Positions 1 through 12,639 of a stretch of DNA of 64,000 nt are shown in pieces. Under the pieces are notes generated by a model. The model saw only the letters and a list, made by a program, of their open reading frames with translations, was not told where the DNA came from and did not search any database. This stretch comes from Apostichopus japonicus. Taxonomy: Eukaryota; Echinodermata; Holothuroidea; Aspidochirotida; Stichopodidae. The stretch is from positions 19,931,713-19,995,712 of the forward strand of contig NC_092574.1 of NCBI RefSeq assembly GCF_037975245.1. The letters run 5' to 3'. Positions within the stretch are counted from its first letter, which is position 1. Each line of letters opens with the position of its first letter. A program made the translations under genes and the position numbers.

Positions 1-990
1 CGATCTTTTACAGCAAGTGCCTACACGGGGAGCTGTAAGTATTAGTTAATCCACCTAATATCTCAGTCCATACAGTGGCGCGATGGCTCGGCGCACTGTA
101 CGAGCTGATGATCGAGACTCTCTTTTGCATCCGTGGTTCGAACCCCGGGTGATGACGTCTTTTGCCGAGTGCCTACACGGGGAGCTGTAAGTATTAGTTA
201 ATCCACCTAATATCTCAGTCCATAGAGTGGCGCGATGGCTCGGCGCACTGTACGAGCTGATGATCGAGACTCTCTTTTGCATCCGTGGTTCGAACCCCGG
301 GTGATGACGTCTTTTGCCGATCTTTTACAGCAAGTGCCTACACGGGGAGCTGTAAGTATTAGTTAATCCACCTAATATCTCAGTCCATAGAGTGGCGCGA
401 TGGCTCGGCGCACTGTACGAGCTGATGATCGAGACTCTCTTTTGCATCCGTGGTTCGAACCCCGGGTGATGACGTCTTTTGCCGATCTTTTACAGCAAGT
501 GCCTACACGGGGAGCTGTAAGTATTAGTTAATCCACCTAATATCTCAGTCCATACAGTGGCGCGATGGCTCGGCGCACTGTACGAGCTGATGATCGAGAC
601 TCTCTTTTGCGTCCGTGGTTCGAACCCCGGGTGATGACGTCTTTTGCCGATCTTTTACAGCAAGTGCCTACACGGGGAGCTGTAAGTATTAGTTAATCCA
701 CCTAATATCTCAGTCGATACAGTGGCGCGATGGCTCGGCGCACTGTACGAGCTGATGATCGAGACTCTCTTTTGCATCCGTGGTTCGAACCCCGGGTGAT
801 GACGTCTTTTGCCGATCTTTTACAGCAAGTGCCTACACGGGGAGCTGTAAGTATTAGTTAATCCACCTAATATCTCAGTCTATACAGTAGCGCGATGGCT
901 CGGCGCACTGTACCAGCTGATGATCGAGACTCTCTTTTGCGTCCGTGGTTCGAACCCCGGGTGATGACGTCTTTTGCCGATCTTTTACAG

Positions 991-1011
991 CAAGTGCCTA
1001 CACGGGGAGCT
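991..1011 (+). other. 21-nt segment bracketed by splice-like acceptor and donor (representative)
   Basis: The segment is preceded by the pyrimidine-rich TCTTTTACAG (981-990), which resembles a 3' splice site, and followed by GTAAGTATT (1012-1020), a near-perfect U1-type 5' splice site. The arrangement recurs in most monomers of the window. It would define a 21-nt micro-exon if the array were transcribed by Pol II. The 152-bp variants lose the acceptor and keep the donor. No transcript evidence is available, so this is only a sequence resemblance. Confidence 0.35.
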
Positions 1012-1060
1012 GTAAGTATTAGTTAATCCACCTAATATCTCAGTCCATACAGTGGCGCGA

Positions 1061-1072
1061 TGGCTCGGCGCA
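1061..1072 (+). promoter_or_regulatory. Degenerate Pol III A-box-like motif (representative)
   Basis: TGGCTCGGCGCA resembles the A box TRGCNNARYNGG. It keeps TRGC and the R-Y pair but has G for the conserved A14 and has lost the final GG. It lies 39 bp before the B box, within the spacing seen in tRNA genes and tRNA-derived SINEs. A subfamily common after about 51870 has TGGCTTGGCGCA instead. The match is imperfect; a tRNA-derived origin is inferred mainly from the B box and the spacing. Confidence 0.45.
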
Positions 1073-1111
1073 CTGTACGAGCTGATGATCGAGACTCTCT
1101 TTTGCATCCGT

Positions 1112-1122
1112 GGTTCGAACCC
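1112..1122 (+). promoter_or_regulatory. Pol III B-box match (representative; present in nearly every monomer)
   Basis: GGTTCGAACCC fits the B-box consensus GGTTCGANNCC at every defined position. The same motif recurs once per monomer in all three satellite blocks. Common variants are a lost C (aacccggg), GGTTTGAAC (for example near 3553 and 16046) and gaagcccggg (for example near 14271 and 19472). In tRNA genes and tRNA-derived SINEs this box binds TFIIIC. The T-arm stem around it is poorly paired, so this looks like a promoter remnant and not a working tRNA. Whether it drives transcription is unknown. Confidence 0.7.
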
Positions 1123-3894
1123 CGGGTGATGACGTCTTTTGCCGATCTTTTACAGCAAGTGCCTACACGGGGAGCTGTAAATATTAGTTAATCCACCTAA
1201 TATCTCAGTCCATACAGTGGCGCGATGGCTCGGCGCACTGTACGAGCTGATGATCGAGACTCTCTTTTGCGTCCGTGGTTCGAACCCCGGGTGATGACGT
1301 CTTTTGCCGATCTTTTACAGCAAGTGCCTACACGGGGAGATGTAAGTATATGTTAATCCACCTAATATCTCAGTCCATACAGTGGCGCGATGGCTCGGCG
1401 CACTGTACCAGCTGATGATCGAGACTCTCTTTTGCATCCGTGGTTCGAACCCCGGGTGATGACGTCTTTTGCCGATCTTTTACAGCAAGTGCCTACACGG
1501 GGAGCTGTAAGTATTAGTTAATCCACCTAATATCTCAGTCCATACAGTGGCGCGATGGCTCGGCGCACTGTACGAGCTGATGATCGAGACTCTCTTTTGC
1601 ATCCGTGGTTCGAACCCCGGGTGATGACGTCTTTTGCCGATCTTTTACAGCAAGTGCCTACACGGGGAGCTGTAAGTATTAGTTAATCCACCTAATATCT
1701 CAGTCCATACAGTGGCGCGATGGCTCGGCGCACTGTACGAGCTGATGATCGAGACTCTCTTTTGCGTCCGTGGTTCGAACCCCGGGTGATGACGTCTTTT
1801 GCCGATCTTTTACAGCAAGTGCCTACACGGGGAGATGTAAGTATTAGTTAATCCACCTAATATCTCAGTCCATACAGTGGCGCGATGGCTCGGCGCACTG
1901 TACGAGCTGATGATCGAGACTCTCTTTTGCATCCGTGGTTCGAACCCCGGGTGATGACGTCTTTTGCCGATCTTTTACAGCAAGTGCCTACACGGGGAGC
2001 TGTAAGTATTAGTTAATCCACCTAATATCTCAGTCCATACAGTGGCGCGATGGCTCGGCGCACTGTACGAGCTGATGATCGAGACTCTCTTTTGCATCCG
2101 TGGTTCGAACCCCGGGTGATGACGTCTTTTGCCGAGTGCCTACACGGGGAGCTGTAAGTATTAGTTAATCCACCTAATATCTCAGTCCATAGAGTGGCGC
2201 GATGGCTCGGCGCACTGTACGAGCTGATGATCGAGACTCTCTTTTGCATCCGTGGTTCGAACCCCGGGTGATGACGTCTTTTGCCGATCTTTTACAGCAA
2301 GTGCCTACACGGGGAGCTGTAAGTATTAGTTAATCCACCTAATATCTCAGTCCATAGAGTGGCGCGATGGCTCGGCGCACTGTACGAGCTGATGATCGAG
2401 ACTCTCTTTTGCATCCGTGGTTCGAACCCCGGGTGATGACGTCTTTTGCCGATCTTTTACAGCAAGTGCCTACACGGGGAGCTGTAAGTATTAGTTAATC
2501 CACCTAATATCTCAGTCCATACAGTGGCGCGATGGCTCGGCGCACTGTACGAGCTGATGATCGAGACTCTCTTTTGCATCCGTGGTTCGAACCCCGGGTG
2601 ATGACGTCTTTTACAGCAAGTGCCTACACGGGGAGCTGTAAGTATTAGTTAATCCACCTAATATCTCAGTCCATACAGTGGCGCGATGGCTCGGCGCACT
2701 GTACGAGCTGATGATCGAGACTCTCTTTTGCATCCGTGGTTCGAACCCCGGGTGATGACGTCTTTTGCCGATCTTTTACAGCAAGTGCCTACACGGGGAG
2801 CTGTAAGTATTAGTTAATCCATCTAATATCTCAGTCCATACAGTGGCGCGATGGCTCGGCGCACTGTACGAGCTGATGATCGAGACTCTCTTTTGCATCC
2901 GTGGTTCGAACCCCGGGTGATGACGTCTTTTGCCGATCTTTTACAGCAAGTGCCTACACGGGGAGCTGTAAGTATTAGTTAATCCACCTAATATCTCAGT
3001 CCATACAGTGGCGCGATGGCTTGGCGCACTGTACGAGCTGATGATCGAGACTCTCTTTTGCATCCGTGGTTCGAACCCCGGGTGATGACGTCTTTTGCCG
3101 ATCTTTTACAGCAAGTGCCTACACGGGGAGCTGTAAGTATTAGTTAATCCACCTAATATCTCAGTCCATACAGTGGCGCGATGGCTCGGCGCACTGTACG
3201 AGCTGATGATCGAGACTCTCTTTTGCATCCGTGGTTCGAACCCGGGTGATGACGTCTTTTACAACAAGTGCCTACACGGGGAGCTGTAAGTATTAGTTAA
3301 TCCACCTAATATCTCAGTCCATACAGTGGCGCGATGGCACGGCGCACTCTACGAGCTGATGATCGAGACTCTCTTTTGCATCCGTGGTTCGAACCCCGGG
3401 TGATGACGTCTTTTGCCGATCTTTTACAGCAAGTGCCTACACGGGGAGCTGTAAGTATTAGTTAATCCACCTAATATCTCAGTCCATACAGTGGCGCGAT
3501 GGCTCGGCGCACTGTACGAGCTGATGATCGAGACTCTCTTTTGCATCCGTGGTTTGAACCCCGGGTGATGACGTCTTTTGCCGATCTTTTACAACAAGTG
3601 CCTACACGGGGAGCTGTAAGTATTAGTTAATCCACCTAATATCTCAGTCCATACAGTGGCGCGATGGCTCGGCGCACTGTACGAGCTGATGATCGAGACT
3701 CTCTTTTGCATCCGTGGTTCGAACCCCGGGTGATGACGTCTTTTGCCGATCTTTTACAGCAAGTGCCTACACGGGGAGCTGTAAGTATTAGTTAATCCAC
3801 CTAATATCTCAGTCCATACAGTGGCGCGATGGCTCGGCGCACTGTACGAGCTGATGATCGAGACTCTCTTTTGCATCCGTGGTTCGAACCCGGG

Positions 3895-6800
3895 TGATGA
3901 CGTCTTTTACAGCAAGTGCCTACACGGGGAGCTGTAAGTATTAGTTAATCCAACTAATATCTCAGTCCATACAGTGGCGCGATGGCTCGGCGCACTGTAC
4001 GAGCTGATGATCGAGACTCTCTTTTGCATCCGTGGTTCGAACCCCGGGTGATGACGTCTTTTGCCGATCTTTTACAGCAAGTGCCTACACGGGGAGCTGT
4101 AAGTATTAGTTAATCCACCTAATATCTCAGTCCATACAGTGGCGCGATGGTTCGGCGCACTGTACGAGCTGATGATCGAGACTCTCTTTTGCATCCGTGG
4201 TTCGAACCCCGGGTGATGACGTCTTTTGCCGATCTTTTACAGCAAGTGCCTACACGGGGAGCTGTAGGTATTAGTTAATCCACCTAATATCTCAGTCCAT
4301 ACAGTGGCGCGATGGCTCGGCGCACTGTACCAGTTGATGATCGAGACTCTCTTTTGCATCCGTGGTTCGAACCCCGGGTGATGACGTCTTTTGCCGATCT
4401 TTTACAGCAAGTGCCTACACGGGGAGCTGTAAGTATTAGTTAATCCACCTAATATCTCAGTCCATACAGTGGCGCGATGGCTCGGCGCACTGTACGAGCT
4501 GATGATCGAGACTCTCTTTTGCATCCGTGGTTCGAACCCGAGTGATGACGTCTTTTACAGCAAGTGCCTACACGGGGAGCTGTAAGTATTAGTTAATCCA
4601 ACTAATATCTCAGTCCATACAGTGGCGCGATGGCTCGGCGCACTGTACGAGCTGATGAACGAGACTCTCTTTTGCATCCGTGGTTCGAACCCCGGGTGAT
4701 GACGTCTTTTGCCGATCTTTTACAGCAAGTGCCTACACGGGGAGCTGTAAGTATTAGTTAATCCACCTAATATCTCAGTCCATACAGTGGCGCGATGGCT
4801 CGGCGCACTGTACGAGCTGATGATCGAGACTCTCTTTTGCATCCGTGGTTCGAACCCGGGTGATGACGTCTTTTACAGCAAGTGCCTACACGGGGAGCTG
4901 TAAGTATTAGTTAATCCAACTAATATCTCAGTCCATACAGTGGCGCGATGGCTCGGCGCACTGTACGAGCTGATGATCGAGACTCTCTTTTGCATCCGTG
5001 GTTCGAACCCCGGGTGATGACGTCTTTTGCCGATCTTTTACAGCAAGTGCCTACACGGGGAGCTGTAAGTATTAGTTAATCCACCTAATATCTCAGTCCA
5101 TACAGTGGCGCGATGGTTCGGCGCACTGTACGAGCTGATGATCGAGACTCTCTTTTGCATCCGTGGTTCGAACCCCGGGTGATGACGTCTTTTGCCGATC
5201 TTTTACAGCAAGTGCCTACACGGGGAGCTGTAGGTATTAGTTAATCCACCTAATATCTCAGTCCATACAGTGGCGCGATGGCTCGGCGCACTGTACCAGT
5301 TGATGATCGAGACTCTCTTTTGCATCCGTGGTTCGAACCCCGGGTGATGACGTCTTTTGCCGATCTTTTACAGCAAGTGCCTACACGGGGAGCTGTAAGT
5401 ATTAGTTAATCCACCTAATATCTCAGTCCATACAGTGGCGCGATGGCTCGGCGCACTGTACGAGCTGATGATCGAGACTCTCTTTTGCATCCGTGGTTCG
5501 AACCCGAGTGATGACGTCTTTTACAGCAAGTGCCTACACGGGGAGCTGTAAGTATTAGTTAATCCAACTAATATCTCAGTCCATACAGTGGCGCGATGGC
5601 TCGGCGCACTGTACGAGCTGATGAACGAGACTCTCTTTTGCATCCGTAGTTCGAACCCCGGGTGATGACGTCTTTTGCCGATCTTTTACAGCAAGTGCCT
5701 ACACGGGGAGCTGTAAGTATTAGTTAATCCACCTAATATCTCAGTCCATACAGTGGCGCGATGGCTCGGCGCACTGTACCAGCTGATGATCGAGACTCTC
5801 TTTTGCATCCGTGGTTCGAACCCCGGGTGATGACGTCTTTTGCCGATCTTTTACAGCAAGTGCCTACACGGGGAGCTGTAAGTATTAGTTAATCCATCTA
5901 ATATCTCAGTCCATACAGTGGCGCGATGGCTCGGCGCACTGTACGAGCTGATGATCGAGACTCTCTTTTGCACCCGTGGTTCGAACCCCGGGTGATGACG
6001 TCTTTTGCCGATCTTTTACAGCAAGTGCCTACACGGGGAGCTGTAAGTATTAGTTACTCCACCTAATATATCAGTCCATACAGTGGCGCGATGGCTCGGC
6101 GCACTGTACGAGCTGATGATCGAGACTCTCTTTTGCATCCGTGGTTCGAACCCCGGGTGATGACGTCTTTTGCCGATCTTTTACAGCAAGTGCCTACACG
6201 GGGAGCTGTAAGTATTAGTTAATCCACCTAATATCTCAATCCATACAGTGGCGCGATGGCTCGGCGCACTGTACGAGCTGATGATCGAGACTCTCTTTTG
6301 CATCCGTGGTTCGAACCCCGGGTGATGACGTCTTTTGCCGATCTTTTACAGCAAGTGCCTACACGGGGAGCTGTAAGTATTAGTTAATCCACCTAATATC
6401 TCAGTCCATACATTGGCGCGATGGCTCGGCGCACTGTACGAGCTGATGATCGAGACTCTCTTTTGCATCCGTGGTTCGAACCCCGGGTGATGACGTCTTT
6501 TGCCGATCTTTTACAGCAAGTGCCTACACGGGGAGCTGTAAGTATTAGTTAATCCACCTAATATCTCAGTCCATACAGTGGCGCGATGGCTCGGCGCACT
6601 GTACCAGTTGATGATCGAGACTCTCTTTTGCATCCGTGGTTCGAACCCCGGGTGATGACGTCTTTTGCCGATCTTTTACAGCAAGTGCCTACACGGGGAG
6701 CTGTTAGTATTAGTTAATCCACCTAATATCTCAGTCCATACAGTGGCGCGATGGCTCGGCGCACTGTACGAGCTGATGATCGAGACTCTCTTTTGCATCC

Positions 6801-7612
6801 GTGGTTCGAACCCGGGTGATGACGTCTTTTACAGCAAGTGCCTACACGGGGAGCTGTAAGTATTAGTTAATCCAACTAATATCTCAGTCCATACAGTGGC
6901 GCGATGGCTCGGCGCACTGTACGAGCTGATGATCGAGACTCTCTTTTGCATCCGTGGTTCGAACCCCGGGTGATGACGTCTTTTGCCGATCTTTTACAGC
7001 AAGTGCCTACACGGGGAGCTGTAAGTATTAGTTAATCCACCTAATATCTCAGTCCATACAGTGGCGCGATGGTTCGGCGCACTGTACGAGCTGATGATCG
7101 AGACTCTCTTTTGCATCCGTGGTTCGAACCCCGGGTGATGACGTCTTTTGCCGATCTTTTACAGCAAGTGCCTACACGGGGAGCTGTAGGTATTAGTTAA
7201 TCCACCTAATATCTCAGTCCATACAGTGGCGCGATGGCTCGGCGCACTGTACCAGTTGATGATCGAGACTCTCTTTTGCATCCGTGGTTCGAACCCCGGG
7301 TGATGACGTCTTTTGCCGATCTTTTACAGCAAGTGCCTACACGGGGAGCTGTAAGTATTAGTTAATCCACCTAATATCTCAGTCCATACAGTGGCGCGAT
7401 GGCTCGGCGCACTGTACGAGCTGATGATCGAGACTCTCTTTTGCATCCGTGGTTCGAACCCGGGTGATGACGTCTTTTACAGCAAGTGCCTACACGGGGA
7501 GCTGTAAGTATTAGTTAATCCAACTAATATCTCAGTCCATACAGTGGCGCGATGGCTCGGCGCACTGTACGAGCTGATGAACGAGACTCTCTTTTACATC
7601 CGTAGTTCGAAC
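3895..7612 (+). repeat. ~0.8-kb higher-order segment present three times
   Basis: Three copies lie at about 3895-4690, 4861-5656 and 6817-7612. They share a run of rare variants in the same order: the short junction, ccaactaat, gatggttcgg, ctgtaggta (4261, 5227, 7183), accagttgatg and finally gatgaacgag (4655, 5621, 7577). The offsets are exactly 966 bp and 1956 bp. The 966 bp fits four 165-bp plus two 153-bp monomers. The third copy differs slightly, for example ttttacatcc near 7594. Confidence 0.85.
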
Positions 7613-10600
7613 CCCGGGTGATGACGTCTTTTGCCGATCTTTTACAGCAAGTGCCTACACGGGGAGCTGTAAGTATTAGTTAATCCACCTAATATCTCAG
7701 TCCATACAGTGGCGCGATGGCTCGGCGCACTGTACGAGCTGATGATCGAGACTCTCTTTTGCGTCCGTGGTTCGAACCCCGGGTGATGACGTCTTTTGCC
7801 GATCTTTTACAGCAAGTGCCTACACGGGGAGCTGTAAGTATTAGTTAATCCACCTAATATCTCAGTCCATACAGTGGCGCGATGGCTCGGCGCACTGTAC
7901 GAGCTGATGATCGAGACTCTCTTTTGCATCCGTGGTTCGAACCCAGGGTGATGACGTCTTTTGCCGATCTTTTACAGCAAGTGCCTACACGGGGAGCTGT
8001 AAGTATTAGTTAATCCACCTGATATTTCAGTCCATACAGTGGCGCGATGGCTCGGCGCACTGTACCAGCTGATGATCGAGACTCTCTTTTGCATCCGTGG
8101 TTCGAACCCCGGGTGATGACGTCTTTTTCCGATCTTTTACCGAGTGCCTACACGGGGAGCTGTAAGTATTAGTTAATCCACCTAATATCTCAGTCCATAC
8201 AGTGGCGCGATGGCTCGGCGCACTGTACGAGCTGATGATCGAGACTCTCTTTTGCATCCGTGGTTCGAACCCCGGGTGATGACGTCTTTTGCCGACCTTT
8301 TACAGCAAGTGCCTACACGGGGAGCTGTAAGTATTAGTTAATCCACCTAATATCTCAGTCCATACAGTGGCGCGATGGCTCGGCGCACTGTACGAGCTGA
8401 TGATCGAGACTCTCTTTTGCATCCGTGGTTCGAACCCGGGTGATGACGTCTTTTACAGCAAGTGCCTACACGGGGAGCTGTAAGTATTAGTTAATCCACC
8501 TAATATCTCAGTCCATACAGTGGCGCGATGGCACGGCGCACTGTACGAGCTGATGATCGAGACTCTCTTTTGCATCCGTGGTTCGAACCCCGGGTGATGA
8601 CGTCTTTTGCCGATCTTTTACAGCAAGTGCCTACACAGGGAGCTGTAAGTATTAGTTAATCCACCTAATATCTCATTCCATACAGTGGCGCGATGGCTCG
8701 GCGCACTGTACGAGCTGATGATCGAGACTCTCTTTTGCATCCGTGGTTCGAACCCCGGGTGATGACGTCTTTTGCCGATCTTTTACAACAAGTGCCTACA
8801 CGGGGAGCTGTAAGTATTAGTTAATCCACCTAATATCTCAGTCCATACAGTGGCGCTATGGCTCTGCGCACTGTACGAGCTGATGATCGAGACTTTCTTT
8901 TGCATCCGTGGTTCGAACCCCGTGTGATGACGTCTTTTGCCGATCTTTTACAGCAAGTGCCTACACGGGGAGCTGTAAGTATTAGTTAATCCACCTAATA
9001 TCTCAGTCCATACAGTGGCGCGATGGCTCGGCGCACTGTACGAGCTGATGATCGAGACTCTCTTTTGCATCCGTGGTTCGAACCCCGGGTGATGACGTCT
9101 TTTGCCGATCTTTTACAGCAAGTGCTTACACGGGGAGCTGTAAGTATTAGTTAATCCAACTAATATCTCAGTCCATACAGTGGCGCGATGGCTCGGCGCA
9201 CTGTACGAGCTGATGATCGAGACTCTCTTTTGCATCCGTGGTTCGAACCCCGGGTGATGACGTCTTTTGCCGATCTTTTACAGCAAGTGCCTACACGGGG
9301 AGCTGTAAGGATTAGTTAATCCACCTAATATCTCAGTCCATACAGTGGCGCGATGGCTCGGCGCACTGTACGAGCTGATGATCGAGACTCTCTTTTGCAT
9401 CCGTGGTTCGAACCCGGGTGATGACGTCTTTTACAGCAAGTGCCTACACGGGGAGCTGTAAGTATTAGTTAATCCAACTAATATCTCAGTCCATACAGTG
9501 GCGCGATGGCTCGGCGGACTGTACGAGCTGATGATCGAGACTCTCTTTTGCATCCGTGGTTCGAACCCCGGTTGATGACGTCTTTTGCCGATCTTTTACA
9601 GCAAGTGCCTACACGGGGAGCTGTAAGTATTAGTTAATCCACCTAATATCTCAGTCCATACAGTGGCGCGATGGTTCGGCGCACTGTACGAGCTGATGAT
9701 CGAGACTCTCTTTTGCATCCGTGGTTCGAACCCCGGGTGATGACGTCTTTTGCCGATCTTTTACAGCAAGTGCCTACACGGGGAGCTGTAAGTATTAGTT
9801 AATCCACCTAATATCTTAGTCCATACAGTGGCGCGATGGCTCGGCGCACTGTACGAGCTGATGATCGAGACTCTCTTTTGCATCCGTGGTTCGAACCCCG
9901 GGTGATGACGTCTTTTGCCGATCTTTTACAGCAAGTGCCTACACGGGGAGCTGTAAGTATTAGTTAATCCACCTAATATCTCAGTCCATACAGTGGCGCG
10001 ATGGCTCGGCGCACTGTACGAGCTGATGATCGAGACTCTCTTTTGCATCCGTGGTTCGAACCCCGGGTGATGACGTCTTTTTCCGATCTTTTACCGAGTG
10101 CCTACACGGGGAGCTGTAAGTATTAGTTAATCCACCTAATATCTCAGTCCATACAGTGGCGCGATGGCTCGGCGCACTGTACGAGCTGATGATCGAGACT
10201 CTCTTTTGCATCCGTGGTTCGAACCCCGGGTGATGACGTCTTTTGCCGATCTTTTACAGCAAGTGCCTACACGGGGTGCTGTAAGTATTAGTTAATCCAC
10301 CTAATATCTCAGTCCATACAGTGGCGCGATGGCACGGCGCACTGTACGAGCTGATGATCGAGACTCTCTTTTGCATCCGTGGTTCGAACCCCGGGTGATG
10401 ACGTCTTTTGCCGATCTTTTACAGCAAGTGCCTACACGGGGAGCTGTAAGTATTAGTTAATCCACCTAATATCTCAGTCCATACAGTGGCGCGATGGCTC
10501 GGCGCACTGTACGAGCTGATGATCGAGACTCTCTTTTGCATCCGTGGTTCGAACCCCGGGTGATGACGTCTTTTGCCGATCTTTTACAGCAAGTGCCTAC

Positions 10601-12639
10601 ACGGGGAGCTGTAAGTATTAGTTAATCCAACTAATATCTCAGTCCATACAGTGGCGCGATGGCTCGGCGCACTGTACGAGCTGATGATCGAGACTCTCTT
10701 TTGCATCCGTGGTTCGAACCCCGGGTGATGACGTCTTTTGCCGATCTTTTACAGCAAGTGCCTACACGGGGAGCTGTAAGTATTAGTTAATCCACCTAAT
10801 ATCTCAGTCCATACAGTGGCGCGATGGCTCGGCGCACTGTACGAGCTGATGATCGAGACTCTCTTTTGCATCCGTGGTTCGAACCCGGGTGATGACGTCT
10901 TTTACAGCAAGTGCCTACACGGGGAGCTGTAAGTATTAGTTAATCCACCTAATATCTCAGTCCATACAGTGGCGCGATGGCTCGGCGCACTGTACGAGCT
11001 GATGATCGAGACTCTCTTTTGCATCCGTGGTTCGAACCCCGGGTGATGACGTCTTTTGCCGATCTTTTACAGCAAGTGCCTACACGGGGAGCTGTAAGTA
11101 TTAGTTAATCCACCTAATATCTCAGTCCATACAGTGGCGCGATGGCTCGGCGCACTGTACGAGCTGATGATCGAGACTCTCTTTTGCATCCGTGGTTCGA
11201 ACCCGGGTGATGACGTCTTTTACAGCAAGTGCCTACACGGGGAGCTGTAAGTATTAGTTAATCCAACTAATATCTCAGTCCATACAGTGGCTCGATGGCT
11301 CGGCGCACTGTACGAGCTGATGATCGAGACTCTCTTTTGCATCCGTGGTTCGAACCCCGGGTGATGACGTCTGTTGCCGATCTTTTACAACAAGTGCCTA
11401 CACGGTTAGCTGTAAGTATTAGTTAATCCACCTAATATCTCAGTCCATACAGTGGCGCGATGGTTCGGCGCACTGTACGAGCTGATGATCCAGACTCTCT
11501 TTTGCATCCGTGGTTCGAACCCCGGGTGATGACGTCTTTTGCCGATCTTTTACAGCAAGTGCCTACACGGGGAGCTGTAAGTATTAGTTAATCCACCTAA
11601 TATCTCAGTCCATACAGTGGCGCGATGGCTCGGCGCACTGTACGAGCTGATGATCGAGACTTTCTTTTGCATCCGTGGTTCGAACCCCGGGTGATGACGT
11701 CTTTTGCCGATCTTTTACAGCAAGTGCCTACACGGGGAGCTGTAAGTATTAGTTAATCCACCTAATATCTCAGTCCATACAGTGGCGCGATGGCTCGGCG
11801 CACTGTACGAGCTGATGATCGAGACTCTCTTTTGCATCCGTGGTTCGAACCCCGGGTGATGACGTCTTTTACCGAGTCCCTACACGGGGAGCTGTAAGTA
11901 TTAGTTAATCCACCTAATATCTCAGTCCATAGAGTGGCGCGATGGCTCGGCGCACTGTACGAGCTGATGATCGAGACTCTCTTTTGCATCCGTGGTTCGA
12001 ACCCCTGGTGATGACGTCTTTTGCCGATCTTTTACAGCAAGTGCCTACACGGGGTGCTGTAAGTATTAGTTAATCCACCTAATATCTCAGTCCATACAGT
12101 GGCGCGATGGCACGGCGCACTGTACGAGCTGATGATCGAGACTCTCTTTTGCATCCGTGGTTCGAACCCCGGGTGATGACGTCTTTTGCCGATCTTTTAT
12201 AGCAAGTGCCTACACGGGGAGCTGTAAGTATTAGTTAATCCAACTAATATCTCAGTCCATACAGTGGCGCGATGGCTCGGCGCACTGTACGAGCTGATGA
12301 TCGAGACTCTCTTTTGCATCCGTGGTTCGAACCCCTGGTGATGACGTCTTTTGCCGATCTTTTACAGCAAGTGCCTACACGGGGAGCTGTAAGTATTAGT
12401 TAATCCACCTAATATCTCAGTCCATACAGTGGCGCGATGGCTCGGCGCACTGTACGAGCTGATGATCGAGACTCTCTTTTGCATCCGTGGTTCGAACCCC
12501 GGGTGATGACGTCTTTTGCCGATCTTTTACAGCAAGTGCCTACACGGGGAGCTGTAAGTATTAGTTAATCCACCTAATATCTCAGTCCATACAGTGGCGC
12601 GATGGCTCGGCGCACTGTACGAGCTGATGATCGAGACTC

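Larger units (their letters stand above)
976..1140 (+). repeat. Representative consensus-type 165-bp monomer
   Basis: This copy matches what appears to be the consensus of the CTCGG subfamily. In order it holds a pyrimidine stretch ending in ACAG (981-990), a 21-nt segment (991-1011), GTAAGTATT (1012-1020), an AT-rich part (1021-1045), an A-box-like motif (1061-1072), a TTTT run (1100-1103), the B box with a 10-bp palindrome GGTTCGAACC (1112-1121), the near-CRE TGACGTCT (1130-1137) and a terminal TTTT (1137-1140). It contains 12 CpG dinucleotides. The length divides by three, so any frame free of stops in one monomer would stay open across many; in practice stops occur in full-length copies and only deletion variants read through. 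Confidence 0.95.
1..2607 (+). repeat. 12-mer higher-order repeat, offset 1967 bp
   Basis: Bases 1 to about 640 recur from 1968 to about 2607 with the same order of marker variants, including the 152-bp short monomer and the catagagtgg variant near 221 and 2188. The offset of 1967 bp equals eleven 165-bp monomers plus one of 152 bp. The match breaks near 2607, where the second copy carries the deleted gacgtcttttacagc junction. The first copy starts before the window. Confidence 0.8.

Noticed and set aside
981-1100. Spliced-leader RNA gene repeat
   Set aside because: Tandem units with a short segment before GTAAGTATT suggested it. However, there is an acceptor-like site directly before the segment and no Sm-type site (A/G-T4-6-G in single-stranded context) follows in the expected region.
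1113-1127. CENP-B box
   Set aside because: TTCG and CGGG are both present but separated by five bases, whereas the core pattern needs seven including a fixed A.
1052-1136. Functional tRNA gene
   Set aside because: The B box is perfect, but the T stem is interrupted, the A box lacks A14 and GG, no acceptor stem pairs across the unit, and a TTTT lies inside. It fits a tRNA-derived relic only.
976-1140. 5S rRNA gene repeat
   Set aside because: Tandem Pol III-type units raised the idea, but the internal motif is a tRNA-type B box, not a 5S C box, and no 5S-like sequence is recognised.
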